From assembly GCA_041477005.1 (NCBI GenBank), contig JBGOUJ010000007.1, positions 1 to 38,597 on the forward strand: a DNA stretch of 38,597 nucleotides, given 5' to 3'. Shown piece by piece: positions 12,156 to 19,059 of this stretch. The position numbers were made by a program, and so were the translations under genes. The notes beneath the pieces were generated by a model. The model was not told where the DNA came from. It saw nothing but the letters and a program-made list of their open reading frames with translations, and searched no databases. Source of the DNA: JBGOUJ01 sp041477005 (GTDB taxonomy: Bacteria > Acidobacteriota > Terriglobia > Bryobacterales > JACQDG01). Within the stretch, counting starts at the first letter, position 1. Each line of letters starts with the position of its first letter.

Positions 12156-13337
12156 CTAGGACTGCTGGGGTAGCACCCGGCTACGGAACAACGACCGCAG
12201 GCTGGCCTTCGCCTCCGGCGCCGGCGGTTCTGGCGGCGCCGACTCCAAGCTGAAAATCGTGCGGGCAAACGTGGAGAACGCCCGACCCAGATCGGATTCG
12301 CGGCTCACCAAACCGGTATCGGAGATCGGCCGCCGCAAGAACAACTCGTCATTCGGCAACATCACGGCGACCGGCCGCCCGAGCAACTCCTCCGCCTCCC
12401 GGGAGTTCTGCTCGGCCTGCCAGCAGCGATTCAGCACGATCCGAATGCGGGTATCCGCCGCGCCGACGGCCTTCAGCTCGTTGATCCGGCGGCGAGCGAG
12501 GAAGAGCGAGCTGCGTTCCGGCGCTACCACCACGTAAACAAACTTGGCCTGGCCGAGGATGGCCTCGGTCGCCTCGTCGAGCAACTCGGGCAAATCCACC
12601 AGGACCGCGTCATAGCGAGTCCGCACGAAGGTCAGCAGCCGCTGGTATTCCCACCGCGAGAGCATCGCCCTCTTGCCGGCGCCCGGCATCAGCAGCACAT
12701 CCAGGCCCTGGGCTTGCGTCACCAGCCTCCGCCAGATGGCATCGGTCATCCATTGAGAGCTCTCGAGCGCATCGAGGGTCGAATTCGACGGCCGCAGCCC
12801 CAGCAGCGGGGCCAGCGGCCCGGAACGCAGATCGGCCTCCAGCAGCAGGGGCCTCTTGTGCAAATCCTGCGCCAGCGCTGCCGCTACATGTAAGGCCGTC
12901 GTTGTGGCCCCGCTGCCGGCCTTGGATGGCACAAACACCACGATGTTATCCGGCACTCCCGCTGTCTGCGCCTGGATCGACTTCAGGATCGCCTGTTGAA
13001 ACGTCTGGGTGGAGCAAGGGGCCGACAGCACCTCGCTAACACCGGCCCGCGTCGCCTCGGCGCTCCTTTCCTCATCCCAATACCCAGTGAAGCCGATGAT
13101 GGCTGTCTTGGGCTGGCTGGCCCGAATCTCCCGGGCCAGATCCAGGGCTGCCGGCGAGGATTCGATGTCCAGGAACACGACCTCCGGACTGAAAATGTTG
13201 AGTAATTGAACCAGTTCATGCCCGCTTGGATAGCTGTACAGAGTCTTGTAGATCCAGAGATCTCCGAGCGACGCGGACAACTCCTGTATGGAGTTGACCA
13301 GTAACCGGTTGGGACCGAACGTTATGGCAGACAGCAT
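12156..13337 (-). CDS. CpaE-like pilus-assembly/localisation ATPase (REC-like plus MinD-like domain)
   Basis: Protein of the CpaE/TadZ group, which places Tad (Flp) pilus machinery at the cell pole. With the ATG at 13337 it has 393 residues. The N-terminal receiver-like domain (about 1-120) keeps an Asp in VVFLDIES (residue 57), and its other receiver signatures are weak. The MinD/ParA-type domain has the deviant Walker A SKAGSGATTT (signature Lys139), where the second P-loop lysine is replaced by Ala, as often seen in CpaE. The frame is open to a TTG at 13427. I prefer ATG 13337 because the receiver fold starts there and a TAGGAT box lies at 13360-13365. First gene of the signalling operon. 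A TadE/TadG-like gene lies 4 kb away, but no other tad genes are present. Confidence 0.88.
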   Translation of the reverse strand: MLSAITFGPNRLLVNSIQELSASLGDLWIYKTLYSYPSGHELVQLLNIFSPEVVFLDIESSPAALDLAREIRASQPKTAIIGFTGYWDEERSAEATRAGVSEVLSAPCSTQTFQQAILKSIQAQTAGVPDNIVVFVPSKAGSGATTTALHVAAALAQDLHKRPLLLEADLRSGPLAPLLGLRPSNSTLDALESSQWMTDAIWRRLVTQAQGLDVLLMPGAGKRAMLSRWEYQRLLTFVRTRYDAVLVDLPELLDEATEAILGQAKFVYVVVAPERSSLFLARRRINELKAVGAADTRIRIVLNRCWQAEQNSREAEELLGRPVAVMLPNDELFLRRPISDTGLVSRESDLGRAFSTFARTIFSLESAPPEPPAPEAKASLRSLFRSRVLPQQS

Positions 13338-13359
13338 ATGACCCAGGCTGCTCAGGACT

Positions 13360-13365
13360 ATCCTA
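13360..13365 (-). promoter_or_regulatory. Possible -10 box (TAGGAT) of the CpaE-kinase-regulator operon
   Basis: On the minus strand TAGGAT ends 22 bases before the ATG at 13337. No strong -35 hexamer is seen. It would give a leader of about 15 bases without a Shine-Dalgarno sequence and supports the shorter start. Confidence 0.35.
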
Positions 13366-13494
13366 TTGCAGTGCTTTAGCCGCTGAGAACCGTGGAACAC
13401 CTTAGAGTCCGACTGCTTTTCCCTCAACTGGGCTAGGGCAATGAACTAAGAAGACGGCTGGGGTCCAGGCAAGGCGGCGGGTTAGAATGGTTCC

Positions 13495-15021
13495 TTGCCC
13501 TTCGTGCGCTCTGCATTCTTGTTGGCATTGGTCTGCTCGTTTCGCGCCCAGGCGCAGAGCCCCTCCACGGCGACACTCGATCTTTCCCTCACCAGCGCGG
13601 GCAAGCCCACGGCGGCCCGAGTCTATATCACCGATCAAACCGGCAAGGCGTATCTGGTCCCGGGGGCGGTGACTTACTCGAAGGGGAGCGAGGAGCATTC
13701 GATCGTGGATCAGAAGGCGACCTTGGAGATCGCGGCCGGACCATACCGGGTGCGGGCCGAGAAGGGCGCGGAGTTTCGCGCGGTGGAGAAAACCGTAACG
13801 CTCGTGGCCGGCGAAACAACCCGCCTCGAGGTCGACATCCCGCGCTTCTACGAGATGAATCAGCGGGGGTGGTTTTCCGGCGATCTGCACATTCACCGGG
13901 ACCCGCAGGAGATGCCGCTGCTGGTGCGCGCCGAGGATCTCAACATCGGCCCGGCCATCACGCGGCACCTGGGCGGCGCGAGGAAGGAAACGAGGCCGTT
14001 CCCCGCGAGCGCTCTCCAGCCGGTCGATGAGAACCATGTTGTCAGCGGGCAAAACCAGGAAGTAGAGAGGCTAGGCAACGGCCACGGGGCCGTGCTGCTG
14101 CTGAACATGCCGCGGCCGATCGATGCCGACATGACGCCCCTCCACCCGGCCGATGTGGAGTTTTGCCGCCAGGCGCGGCAGCAGGGGGCCTTCGTCGATG
14201 CCGAGAAGCCGATCTGGAAGAACGTTCCGGTCAACGCGGCGTTCGGCGTGATCGACTCGATCGGAGTGGTCAACAACCATTTCCACCCCAGGGCCATGCT
14301 GCTCGACGCCGAAAAATGGGGCTCGCTGGTGCGGGATCGGCCGGTTTACAAGACCGCCGCCGGCTTCGCGCAGTGGATGATGGACCTCTATTACAGCTTC
14401 CTGAACTGCGGTTTTCGCATTCCCGTTTCGGCCGGCTCCGCCTCCGGGGTGATGCCCAGTTGGCCGGGCTACGAGCGGGTCTACGTCCATTTGAGCGGTC
14501 CTTTCAGCTACCAGCAGTGGTTCGCGGACCTGAAAGCGGGGCGCAGCGTCGCCACCAACGGCCCGCTACTCGAGGTCTACCTGGACGGCGAACCACCGGG
14601 CGCGCAGGTGATTTGGGAGGGCCCGACCAGCGCCACTGTGGCCATCGAGGCGCACTCGCAGAGCATCCTGGACCGGATCGAGATCGTCTATAACGGCGAG
14701 GTGATCCGCACCTTTCCGGGCGGCGGCAATCCCGTATTCCACGCCGCCCTGAACCTCACCATCCCCGAGCCTGGCTGGCTTGCCGTGCGCTGCTTCGAGC
14801 CGGCGACCGACACGATCCGCTACGCCCACAGCTCGCCTTTTTACTTCCTGCGCAACGGCAAGCTGCCGGTCAAGATGCAGGCAGCACAACGGTGGGCCGA
14901 TTTTATCCGGGGACTCCCGGCGTCAGTAGACCCGGCGGACTACGCTTCCCGCGAGGCATATGAAAAAGCCCTGGCGATGTTTCGGGAGGCGGAGAACGTT
15001 TACCGGCGTCTGGCCCGGTAG
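13495..15021 (+). CDS. Secreted CehA/McbA-like (PHP-domain) metallohydrolase
   Basis: Exported protein of about 508 residues with a Sec signal (VRSAFLLALVCSFRAQAQ). A beta-rich N-terminal domain (about 25-115, carboxypeptidase-regulatory-like) precedes a PHP-type domain starting GWFSGDLHIHRDP, whose DLHIH supplies the typical metal ligands. SAGSASG and the later beta domain (LDGEPPGAQVIWEG, IVYNGEVIRTFPGG) match the CehA/McbA group, known for carbaryl hydrolysis but with mostly unknown substrates. The catalytic histidines of the middle region are harder to assign than in better-known members. The start is uncertain: TTG 13495 or GTG 13504. A TAGAAT box (13483-13488) is only 6-15 bases away and there is no Shine-Dalgarno site, so a leaderless message is plausible. 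Divergent from the CpaE-like operon. Confidence 0.8.
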   Translation: MPFVRSAFLLALVCSFRAQAQSPSTATLDLSLTSAGKPTAARVYITDQTGKAYLVPGAVTYSKGSEEHSIVDQKATLEIAAGPYRVRAEKGAEFRAVEKTVTLVAGETTRLEVDIPRFYEMNQRGWFSGDLHIHRDPQEMPLLVRAEDLNIGPAITRHLGGARKETRPFPASALQPVDENHVVSGQNQEVERLGNGHGAVLLLNMPRPIDADMTPLHPADVEFCRQARQQGAFVDAEKPIWKNVPVNAAFGVIDSIGVVNNHFHPRAMLLDAEKWGSLVRDRPVYKTAAGFAQWMMDLYYSFLNCGFRIPVSAGSASGVMPSWPGYERVYVHLSGPFSYQQWFADLKAGRSVATNGPLLEVYLDGEPPGAQVIWEGPTSATVAIEAHSQSILDRIEIVYNGEVIRTFPGGGNPVFHAALNLTIPEPGWLAVRCFEPATDTIRYAHSSPFYFLRNGKLPVKMQAAQRWADFIRGLPASVDPADYASREAYEKALAMFREAENVYRRLAR

Positions 15022-15119
15022 CCTGCTGGATCCGGAACCCGGGTCCCTGGGGGCCCGTGAGAGGGTTCAGACGAGCGATGAAATGGGTCGGCTGCTATCG
15101 GGTTCCCGCCCGAATAGGC

Positions 15120-15125
15120 TATAAT
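15120..15125 (+). promoter_or_regulatory. -10 box TATAAT of the RRM gene
   Basis: A perfect TATAAT ends fourteen bases before the ATG at 15140. The expected transcript start leaves a leader of about seven bases with no ribosome site. The 118-base gap after the CehA-like gene otherwise holds only GC-rich imperfect palindromes (about 15028-15058) that could end the upstream transcript. Confidence 0.55.
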
Positions 15126-15139
15126 TTAGTATTTACTCC

Positions 15140-15445
15140 ATGGCAACGAAAGGGTCGATGAACAGAACAGTGTTCATGGGGAATCTCCCCACTTGGGTGA
15201 CCGCGGAAGATATTCAGAGCTGGCTGCGGCACGAGAACATTACCTTCGACGACATCAAAGTAATTCGCGATTTCGAGACGCAGGAGTCCAAGGGCTACGC
15301 GTTCATTGAAGCGGCCACCGATGAGGACTGCAAAGCGATCATCGCTCGCTTTAATCATGCGCCGCTCGAAGACCGCAACCTGCGGGTGAACGAAGCGCGG
15401 GGGGCCGAGCAGGGGCGAAAAACAAGCCGCCCCAGGTCGCGCTAA
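15140..15445 (+). CDS. RRM-domain RNA-binding protein
   Basis: Small cytoplasmic protein of 101 residues made of one RNA recognition motif and a basic tail. RNP2 is VFMGNLP (about residues 10-16) and RNP1 is KGYAFIEA (about 50-57). Both carry aromatic residues in the positions that stack on RNA. The tail (GAEQGRKTSRPRSR) is positively charged. Bacterial RRM proteins of this kind (cyanobacterial Rbp-like) bind single-stranded RNA; the target here is unknown. ATG 15158, preceded by GAAAGGGTCG, is an alternative start that would drop six residues. The next gene begins four bases after its stop codon, so the two may be co-transcribed. Confidence 0.9.
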   Translation: MATKGSMNRTVFMGNLPTWVTAEDIQSWLRHENITFDDIKVIRDFETQESKGYAFIEAATDEDCKAIIARFNHAPLEDRNLRVNEARGAEQGRKTSRPRSR

Positions 15446-15449
15446 CAGC

Positions 15450-16481
15450 TTGGTTAGCCACAGAGTTACAGAGGCACAGAGAAGGAACAGAGGGGCCGTT
15501 CTCTGTGTCTCTGCGGCTCTGTGGCTGTCGTTTGGGTGCTCCACGCCGGCGCCCTCCCAGAAGGCCGCCGAGCTGCCACTGGTGGAACCGGGCGCGAGGC
15601 TGCAGACGGCGGTATCGCTGGTCTTCACCGAGGGCCCGGCGGCTGACGCCGAGGGCAACGTCTTCTTCAGCGAGATCACCGGCAACCGTATTCTGAAGCT
15701 GTCGCCGGACGGCAAGCTGAGTGTGTTCCGCGAGCCGAGCCATCGGGCCAACGGCCTGGCCTTTGACGCCCAAGGGAGGCTGCTCGCCTGCGAGGGCGCC
15801 GGCGAGGACGGCGGACGCCGCATCACCCGGACCGATATGAAGACCGGGCAGATCGAGGTGCTGGCCGAGCGCCACGATGGCAAGCGGCTGAACAGCCCCA
15901 ACGACCTCGACCTCGATCCGCAAGGGCGGATCTATTTCAGCGATCCGCGCTACGGCGACCAGTCCGGCCGCGAGCTCGCGACCGAGGACCTCTACCGCAT
16001 CGGAACCGACGGCCGGCTCAGCCGGGTGCTGACCAAGCCGGACATCGAGAAACCCAACGGCCTGCTGGTCTCCCCCGACGGCAAGACCCTGTTCGTGGCC
16101 GACACCTTTACCGGCCGCAATGGCAGGGAGCAGGCCATCAAGAAATTCGACATCCTGCCCGACGGCCGGGTCACCAACGGGCGCATCCATTACAGTTTCG
16201 GCTCCGGCCGCGGCGTGGATGGAATGGTGATGGACGTGGAGGGCAATATTTACGGAGCCGCCGGCTCGAACGGCGGACCTCCCGACAACCTCGCCGGCAT
16301 CTACGTAATCAGTCCCGCCGGCAAGCTGCTGGGGCGCATTCCGATTGCCGAGGACGCGGTGACCAACTGCACCTTCGGCAGTCCGGACCTGCGAACGCTT
16401 TACGTCACGGCCGGCAAGAACCTGTACAAGATCCGCACCCAGAATCGCGGCTACCTGATCTATCCGCCAGCCCGCAACTGA
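15450..16481 (+). CDS. SMP-30/gluconolactonase-like beta-propeller lipoprotein
   Basis: Exported six-bladed propeller protein of 343 residues in the SMP-30/gluconolactonase/LRE family, which hydrolyse sugar lactones or similar esters. Propeller blades are visible as FTEGPAADAEGNVFFSEI, NSPNDLDLDPQGRIYFSDPRYG, KPNGLLVSPDGKTLFVADT and VDGMVMDVEGNIYGA. These contain the Glu, Asn and Asp positions that bind the metal in the family. The N-terminus ends in lipobox LSFGC (Cys30). The start is a TTG with no ribosome site, four bases after the RRM stop, so translational coupling is likely. Residues 3-25, including the hydrophobic core of the signal peptide, are encoded by a palindromic repeat (15457-15525). 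The true start is not certain because no ATG is available upstream of the lipobox. Confidence 0.85.
   Translation: MVSHRVTEAQRRNRGAVLCVSAALWLSFGCSTPAPSQKAAELPLVEPGARLQTAVSLVFTEGPAADAEGNVFFSEITGNRILKLSPDGKLSVFREPSHRANGLAFDAQGRLLACEGAGEDGGRRITRTDMKTGQIEVLAERHDGKRLNSPNDLDLDPQGRIYFSDPRYGDQSGRELATEDLYRIGTDGRLSRVLTKPDIEKPNGLLVSPDGKTLFVADTFTGRNGREQAIKKFDILPDGRVTNGRIHYSFGSGRGVDGMVMDVEGNIYGAAGSNGGPPDNLAGIYVISPAGKLLGRIPIAEDAVTNCTFGSPDLRTLYVTAGKNLYKIRTQNRGYLIYPPARN
15457..15525. repeat. 27-bp imperfect inverted repeat of the 'CACAGAG' type inside a coding region
   Basis: The left arm 15457-15483 pairs with the right arm 15499-15525 at 23 of 27 positions, with a 15-base loop. Each arm is built of CACAGAG/CAGAGGCACAGAG-like words. 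This looks like a dispersed palindromic element, and a decayed relative lies at 19000-19042. Here it is in frame and supplies most of the signal peptide of the SMP-30-like lipoprotein. Confidence 0.8.
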
Positions 16482-16570
16482 CCCCTCCAGGGGGTAGTGG
16501 GTCACTTTGTTTTGCAAGGCGGCGGGACTTGGTGGCAAATTTGCCACCAGGTCGGCAAAACGACCCAACT
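16481..16570. terminator. Palindromic element between convergent genes, probable two-way terminator
   Basis: A short hairpin ACCCC-TCCAG-GGGGT overlaps the stop codon at 16481. A 20-bp perfect palindrome, TGGTGGCAAATTTGCCACCA, lies at 16530-16549. It sits inside a larger imperfect inverted repeat: AGTGGGTC (16496-16503) and GTTTTGC (16509-16515) match GGCAAAAC (16554-16561) and GACCCAACT (16562-16570). The position between two converging genes suggests transcription termination in both directions. A binding site or a small mobile palindrome is the alternative. Confidence 0.55.
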
Positions 16571-16581
16571 GCGGCCGAATA

Positions 16582-16923
16582 TCAGAAGTCTTGAACCGCC
16601 TCTTCCAGAGTCGGAAAACTGGCAAACACCGTATCCAGCTTGGTGATCCCGAGCACGTAGCGGACGCGCTCCGGAGCGGCGGCCAGCCGCAGCTTGGCCC
16701 CCTCGTTGCCCAGCGTGATCAGGCAACTGACCAGGAAGCCTATCCCGGCGCTGTCGACGTATTCGACGCCGCTCAAATCGAAGATGAAGCGGCGGTCGCC
16801 CTGGGCCATCAGGTCCCTGAGGGTCTGGCGACAGTGTTCCGTCTCGCGGCCGAAGGTCACGCGCCCTTGGAAGTGGATGACCTGGGGTCCGGAATCGTGC
16901 TTGGAGGCGGTATAGATCGACAT
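16582..16923 (-). CDS. STAS-domain anti-sigma factor antagonist
   Basis: A 113-residue stand-alone STAS protein of the SpoIIAA/RsbV type. In a partner-switching system the unphosphorylated form binds an anti-sigma kinase and frees its sigma factor or other target. The phosphorylation loop is FDLSGVEYVDSAGIGFLVS, with the acceptor Ser in DSAGIG. The N-terminal strand (VIHFQGRVTFG) and C-terminal helix are complete. No kinase (RsbW-like) or phosphatase (SpoIIE-like) partner lies in this window, so it acts with genes elsewhere. It is transcribed alone from a well-formed promoter (16938-16966) with a short leader lacking a clear ribosome site. Confidence 0.9.
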   Translation of the reverse strand: MSIYTASKHDSGPQVIHFQGRVTFGRETEHCRQTLRDLMAQGDRRFIFDLSGVEYVDSAGIGFLVSCLITLGNEGAKLRLAAAPERVRYVLGITKLDTVFASFPTLEEAVQDF

Positions 16924-16937
16924 ATAGGCTTTCTAGG

Positions 16938-16966
16938 ATCTTACGGGAATTCGGGGGAGCGTTCAA
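16938..16966 (-). promoter_or_regulatory. Sigma-70-type promoter of the STAS gene
   Basis: On the minus strand TTGAAC (16966-16961) and TAAGAT (16943-16938) are 17 bases apart, close to consensus and at ideal spacing. The -10 box ends fourteen bases before the ATG, so the leader should be about 7-8 bases. It is the best-formed promoter in the window. Confidence 0.7.
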
Positions 16967-17199
16967 CCGTGGAAACAAAGTTTTCCGCCACGGAGCCGAT
17001 AAGCCAACGAAGCGGAGATGTGGGAATCCTCAGCAACGGCCGGCGCGCTTAACGCGCCCGCGCCATTCCGGAGTCCGGGCGGCCTTCGCACGAGCTACAG
17101 ATTCCCCGAGCTGAGGGCATCGTCGCCGACAAGCCGCCGCGGGTTTTGTCTGCCAGCCGGTTTTCTGAGTTAAGGTGTTAGCTTAGAATAAGACTCTAT

Positions 17200-17748
17200 T
17201 TACTGGGAGACAAAAGGCTTGTCTGGCGCGGGAGGAGCATAATCGGAAGCGATATCGGCTCCGCCGTGTTCCGCCTGCGGGGGCTGGGCGTCAGGGGAAC
17301 CGGCCACCGACGTGGCCTGCACGGTGCGCGAGACGCCGAGACCGGCAAAGATCGGCAAGAAATGGACCGGCACGCTGCCCCGCGCCCGGATGCGGGCAAA
17401 GGCATAATCGGCGGCCGGGTTGGGGTTGGCGACAAACGTCCCCGCCGGCGAGGTCGCGAAGTCCACAATCACCGTGCCCACGGCGTTGTTGTCGAAATGC
17501 CATTTGTTGACGTTGGTCCGGGCCTCGGTGATCGCATTGTCGATGCCCGTAGTGGTCCCATCGAGCTGGTCCGTGGCCGCGATGGCGGCGGCGTCGGCGT
17601 AGTTTTGTAGTTCATTCCTGGCTATAGAGAGCCGGGCCAAATCCAGGCACAGGCCCACCATTCCCAAGATGGCCACCGCGCTGGTGGCGGTAGCAAACAA
17701 AACGAAGCCGCGCCGGGCGCGCGGATGATTTTCGAAGTGCAATGGCAT
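17200..17748 (-). CDS. TadE/TadG-like Flp pilus-associated protein
   Basis: A 182-residue protein with the N-terminus typical of TadE/TadG pseudopilins: a basic stretch ending RARRGFVLFATATSAVAILGMVGLCLDLARL, whose one membrane helix spans about residues 17-38, then NELQNYADAAAIAATDQLDG, the conserved 'ADAAALAAA' motif of the TadG group. The remainder is periplasmic and ends without the von Willebrand domain found in long TadG proteins. ATG 17748 follows a run of AAGGA repeats. GTG at 17754 is the alternative. No prepilin peptidase, TadA ATPase or RcpC genes are close, though a CpaE-like gene lies 4 kb away. The 17041-17199 stretch downstream holds no gene that I can recognise. Confidence 0.82.
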   Translation of the reverse strand: MPLHFENHPRARRGFVLFATATSAVAILGMVGLCLDLARLSIARNELQNYADAAAIAATDQLDGTTTGIDNAITEARTNVNKWHFDNNAVGTVIVDFATSPAGTFVANPNPAADYAFARIRARGSVPVHFLPIFAGLGVSRTVQATSVAGSPDAQPPQAEHGGADIASDYAPPAPDKPFVSQ

Positions 17749-17754
17749 GGGCAC

Positions 17755-18021
17755 GTTCCTTCCTTCCTTTCTCTTATCGGATCGAGACGGCAGGAGTTGA
17801 GGAACGTAGCGGCCGAACGGTTGCCCCGCCGGACGGGTCAGTGCTACCTTGTCACTCGGTCGGCGGGCATAACAGCAACCCGGCGGTGATCACGGTCAAG
17901 TAGAAAGCCGGAAGTTGGGGGACCGGGTTTGGGGACCGGCTCCGTGATGCGGGGTCCGCAGGCCCCGGGGGTCGGGAGGGGCGGTCAGGATGTCGGCCAG
18001 CCTAACGAAAGGAGATCCAAA
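17755..18021. other. Intergenic region between divergent TadG-like and mscL genes
   Basis: 267 bases with no supportable gene. It contains a purine-rich ribosome site for the TadG-like gene near 17755-17775 and GC-rich short repeats around 17925-17990 (two copies of GGGGACCGG). AAAGGAG at 18008-18014 is the ribosome site of mscL. No convincing -10/-35 pair was found. Confidence 0.6.
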
Positions 18022-18459
18022 ATGATGAAAGACTTCAAAGAGTTCGTGATGCGAGGCAACGTGATCGATCTCGCCGTCGGGCTGATTATCGGTGTCGCCT
18101 TCGGCAAGATCGTCAGCTCGCTGGTTAACGATGTGCTCATGCCGCCGATCGGACTGCTGCTGGGCCGGGTCGATTTCTCCAACTTGTTCATCGACCTCTC
18201 GGGCAAGAATCCGGCCTCGTTGGCCGAAGCGAAGCGGCTCGGCGCCGCCACCGTCAATTACGGCGTGTTCCTGAACACCCTTCTGGAGTTCTTGATTGTG
18301 TCGTTTGCCGTGTTTCTGCTGATTCACCAGGTCAACCGCCTGAAGCGGCCGGCCGAAGCGCCTCCGCCGAGCACCAAGGACTGCCCCTATTGCACCTCCA
18401 GCATCCCAATGAAGGCGATTCGCTGTCCGCAGTGCACCTCGGATCTGAAGGCGGCCTGA
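18022..18459 (+). CDS. mscL: Large-conductance mechanosensitive channel MscL with C-terminal zinc ribbon
   Basis: Inner-membrane channel of 145 residues that opens under membrane tension to release solutes on osmotic downshock. The first part is classical MscL: KDFKEFVMRGNVIDLAVGLIIGVAFGKIVSSLV with the first helix and gate, then LNTLLEFLIVSFAVFLLIHQVNRL as the second helix. After a Pro-rich linker the tail holds CPYCTSSIPMKAIRCPQC, two CxxC pairs that form a zinc-ribbon-like end. This replaces the usual acidic helical bundle. AAAGGAG lies seven bases before the ATG. The stop codon directly abuts the stop of the convergent VOC remnant. Confidence 0.95.
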   Translation: MMKDFKEFVMRGNVIDLAVGLIIGVAFGKIVSSLVNDVLMPPIGLLLGRVDFSNLFIDLSGKNPASLAEAKRLGAATVNYGVFLNTLLEFLIVSFAVFLLIHQVNRLKRPAEAPPPSTKDCPYCTSSIPMKAIRCPQCTSDLKAA

Positions 18460-18768
18460 TCAATAGATCGGCCAGCAACCCGGGGTAAGCAGTTCCACCA
18501 GGCGACGATCTGGGTCGCGGAAGTACAGGCTGCGGCCGCCGCCGGGCCAGGTGACGCGGCTTTCGATGGCAATTGCCTTCTCCGACAGCCGGCGCTCCCA
18601 GGCTTCCAGCTCGGCGGCGGCGATGGCGAAGGCCAGGTGCAATTCGCCCGAGCCGTTGTGCGGCGGGATGATGCCGCCGGGCATCGGAACCGGCCGCGTA
18701 GTGCCTCCCTGTTTGAAGAGCAGGAGGACCTGACGGCCGGCCACCCCCAGCGCGCAGAAGCGGTCGTC
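18460..18768 (-). pseudogene. VOC/glyoxalase-like protein lacking its normal N-terminus
   Basis: The recognisable part is the last ~100 residues of a vicinal-oxygen-chelate (glyoxalase/bleomycin-resistance type) protein: DDRFCALGVAGRQVLLLF, ELHLAFAI, and the closing SLYFRDPDRRLVELLTPG with a candidate metal Glu in VELL. The usual opening strand and helix (the part reading like LYVxDLxxAxxFY in relatives) is absent. The open frame continues to 18990, but those residues show no family similarity and lie opposite a plus-strand Tat-signal fragment. There is no ATG before the conserved region, only weak GTG or TTG options. I read it as a gene truncated at a junction near 18770-18790. A working protein with an unusual start cannot be excluded. 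Confidence 0.55.
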
Positions 18769-18844
18769 GGACGGCTCTAGCGGCTCAACTGCTTGACCTG
18801 TCTTCCGGTTACGTGTTACAAACCAGGCAGCAAGGATGGTTTTT

Positions 18845-18994
18845 ATGTCAACACCGGCCTCAAATCGCAGGGATTTCTTCACGACTGCGGCTGGAGGGCT
18901 GACTGCTGCACGTGTGACCGCGAGAGCCCCGGCGCCGGGAACGTTTCCGCGCGATGCGGCAGCGGCGCTCCCGACCCAGGGTCTCGACAAATAA
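18845..18994 (+). pseudogene. Tat signal peptide fragment of a lost exported protein (49 codons)
   Basis: ATG at 18845 with GCAAGGATGG upstream begins a typical twin-arginine leader: NRRDFFTTAAGGLTAARV. It continues for only 25 more residues with no domain and stops at TAA 18992-18994. The fragment looks like the 5' end of an exported oxidoreductase or hydrolase gene whose body is gone. It lies antisense to the unrelated N-terminal extension of the VOC frame, so this spot appears to be a recombination scar. It could also be a genuine small exported peptide, which I think is less likely. Confidence 0.5.
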
Positions 18995-18999
18995 GGATC

Positions 19000-19042
19000 G
19001 GCACAGAGAAAGACTGATTTGCTCGGTGTCTCTCCGTGGCTC
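19000..19042. repeat. Decayed copy of the CACAGAG palindromic element
   Basis: GGCACAGAGAA at 19000-19010 and TCGGTGTCTCTCCGTGGC around 19023-19040 resemble the two arms of the element at 15457-15525 (shared words GCACAGAGAA, GTGTCTCT and GTGGC). It is shorter and poorly paired. It lies just upstream of the isomerase-like gene. Confidence 0.4.
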
Positions 19043-19059
19043 GATAGCTAAAAAGCCCA

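Noticed and set aside
15351..16625. 424-codon minus-strand frame opposite the SMP-30-like gene
   Set aside because: It has no domain, and it crosses the intergenic palindromes and part of the STAS gene.
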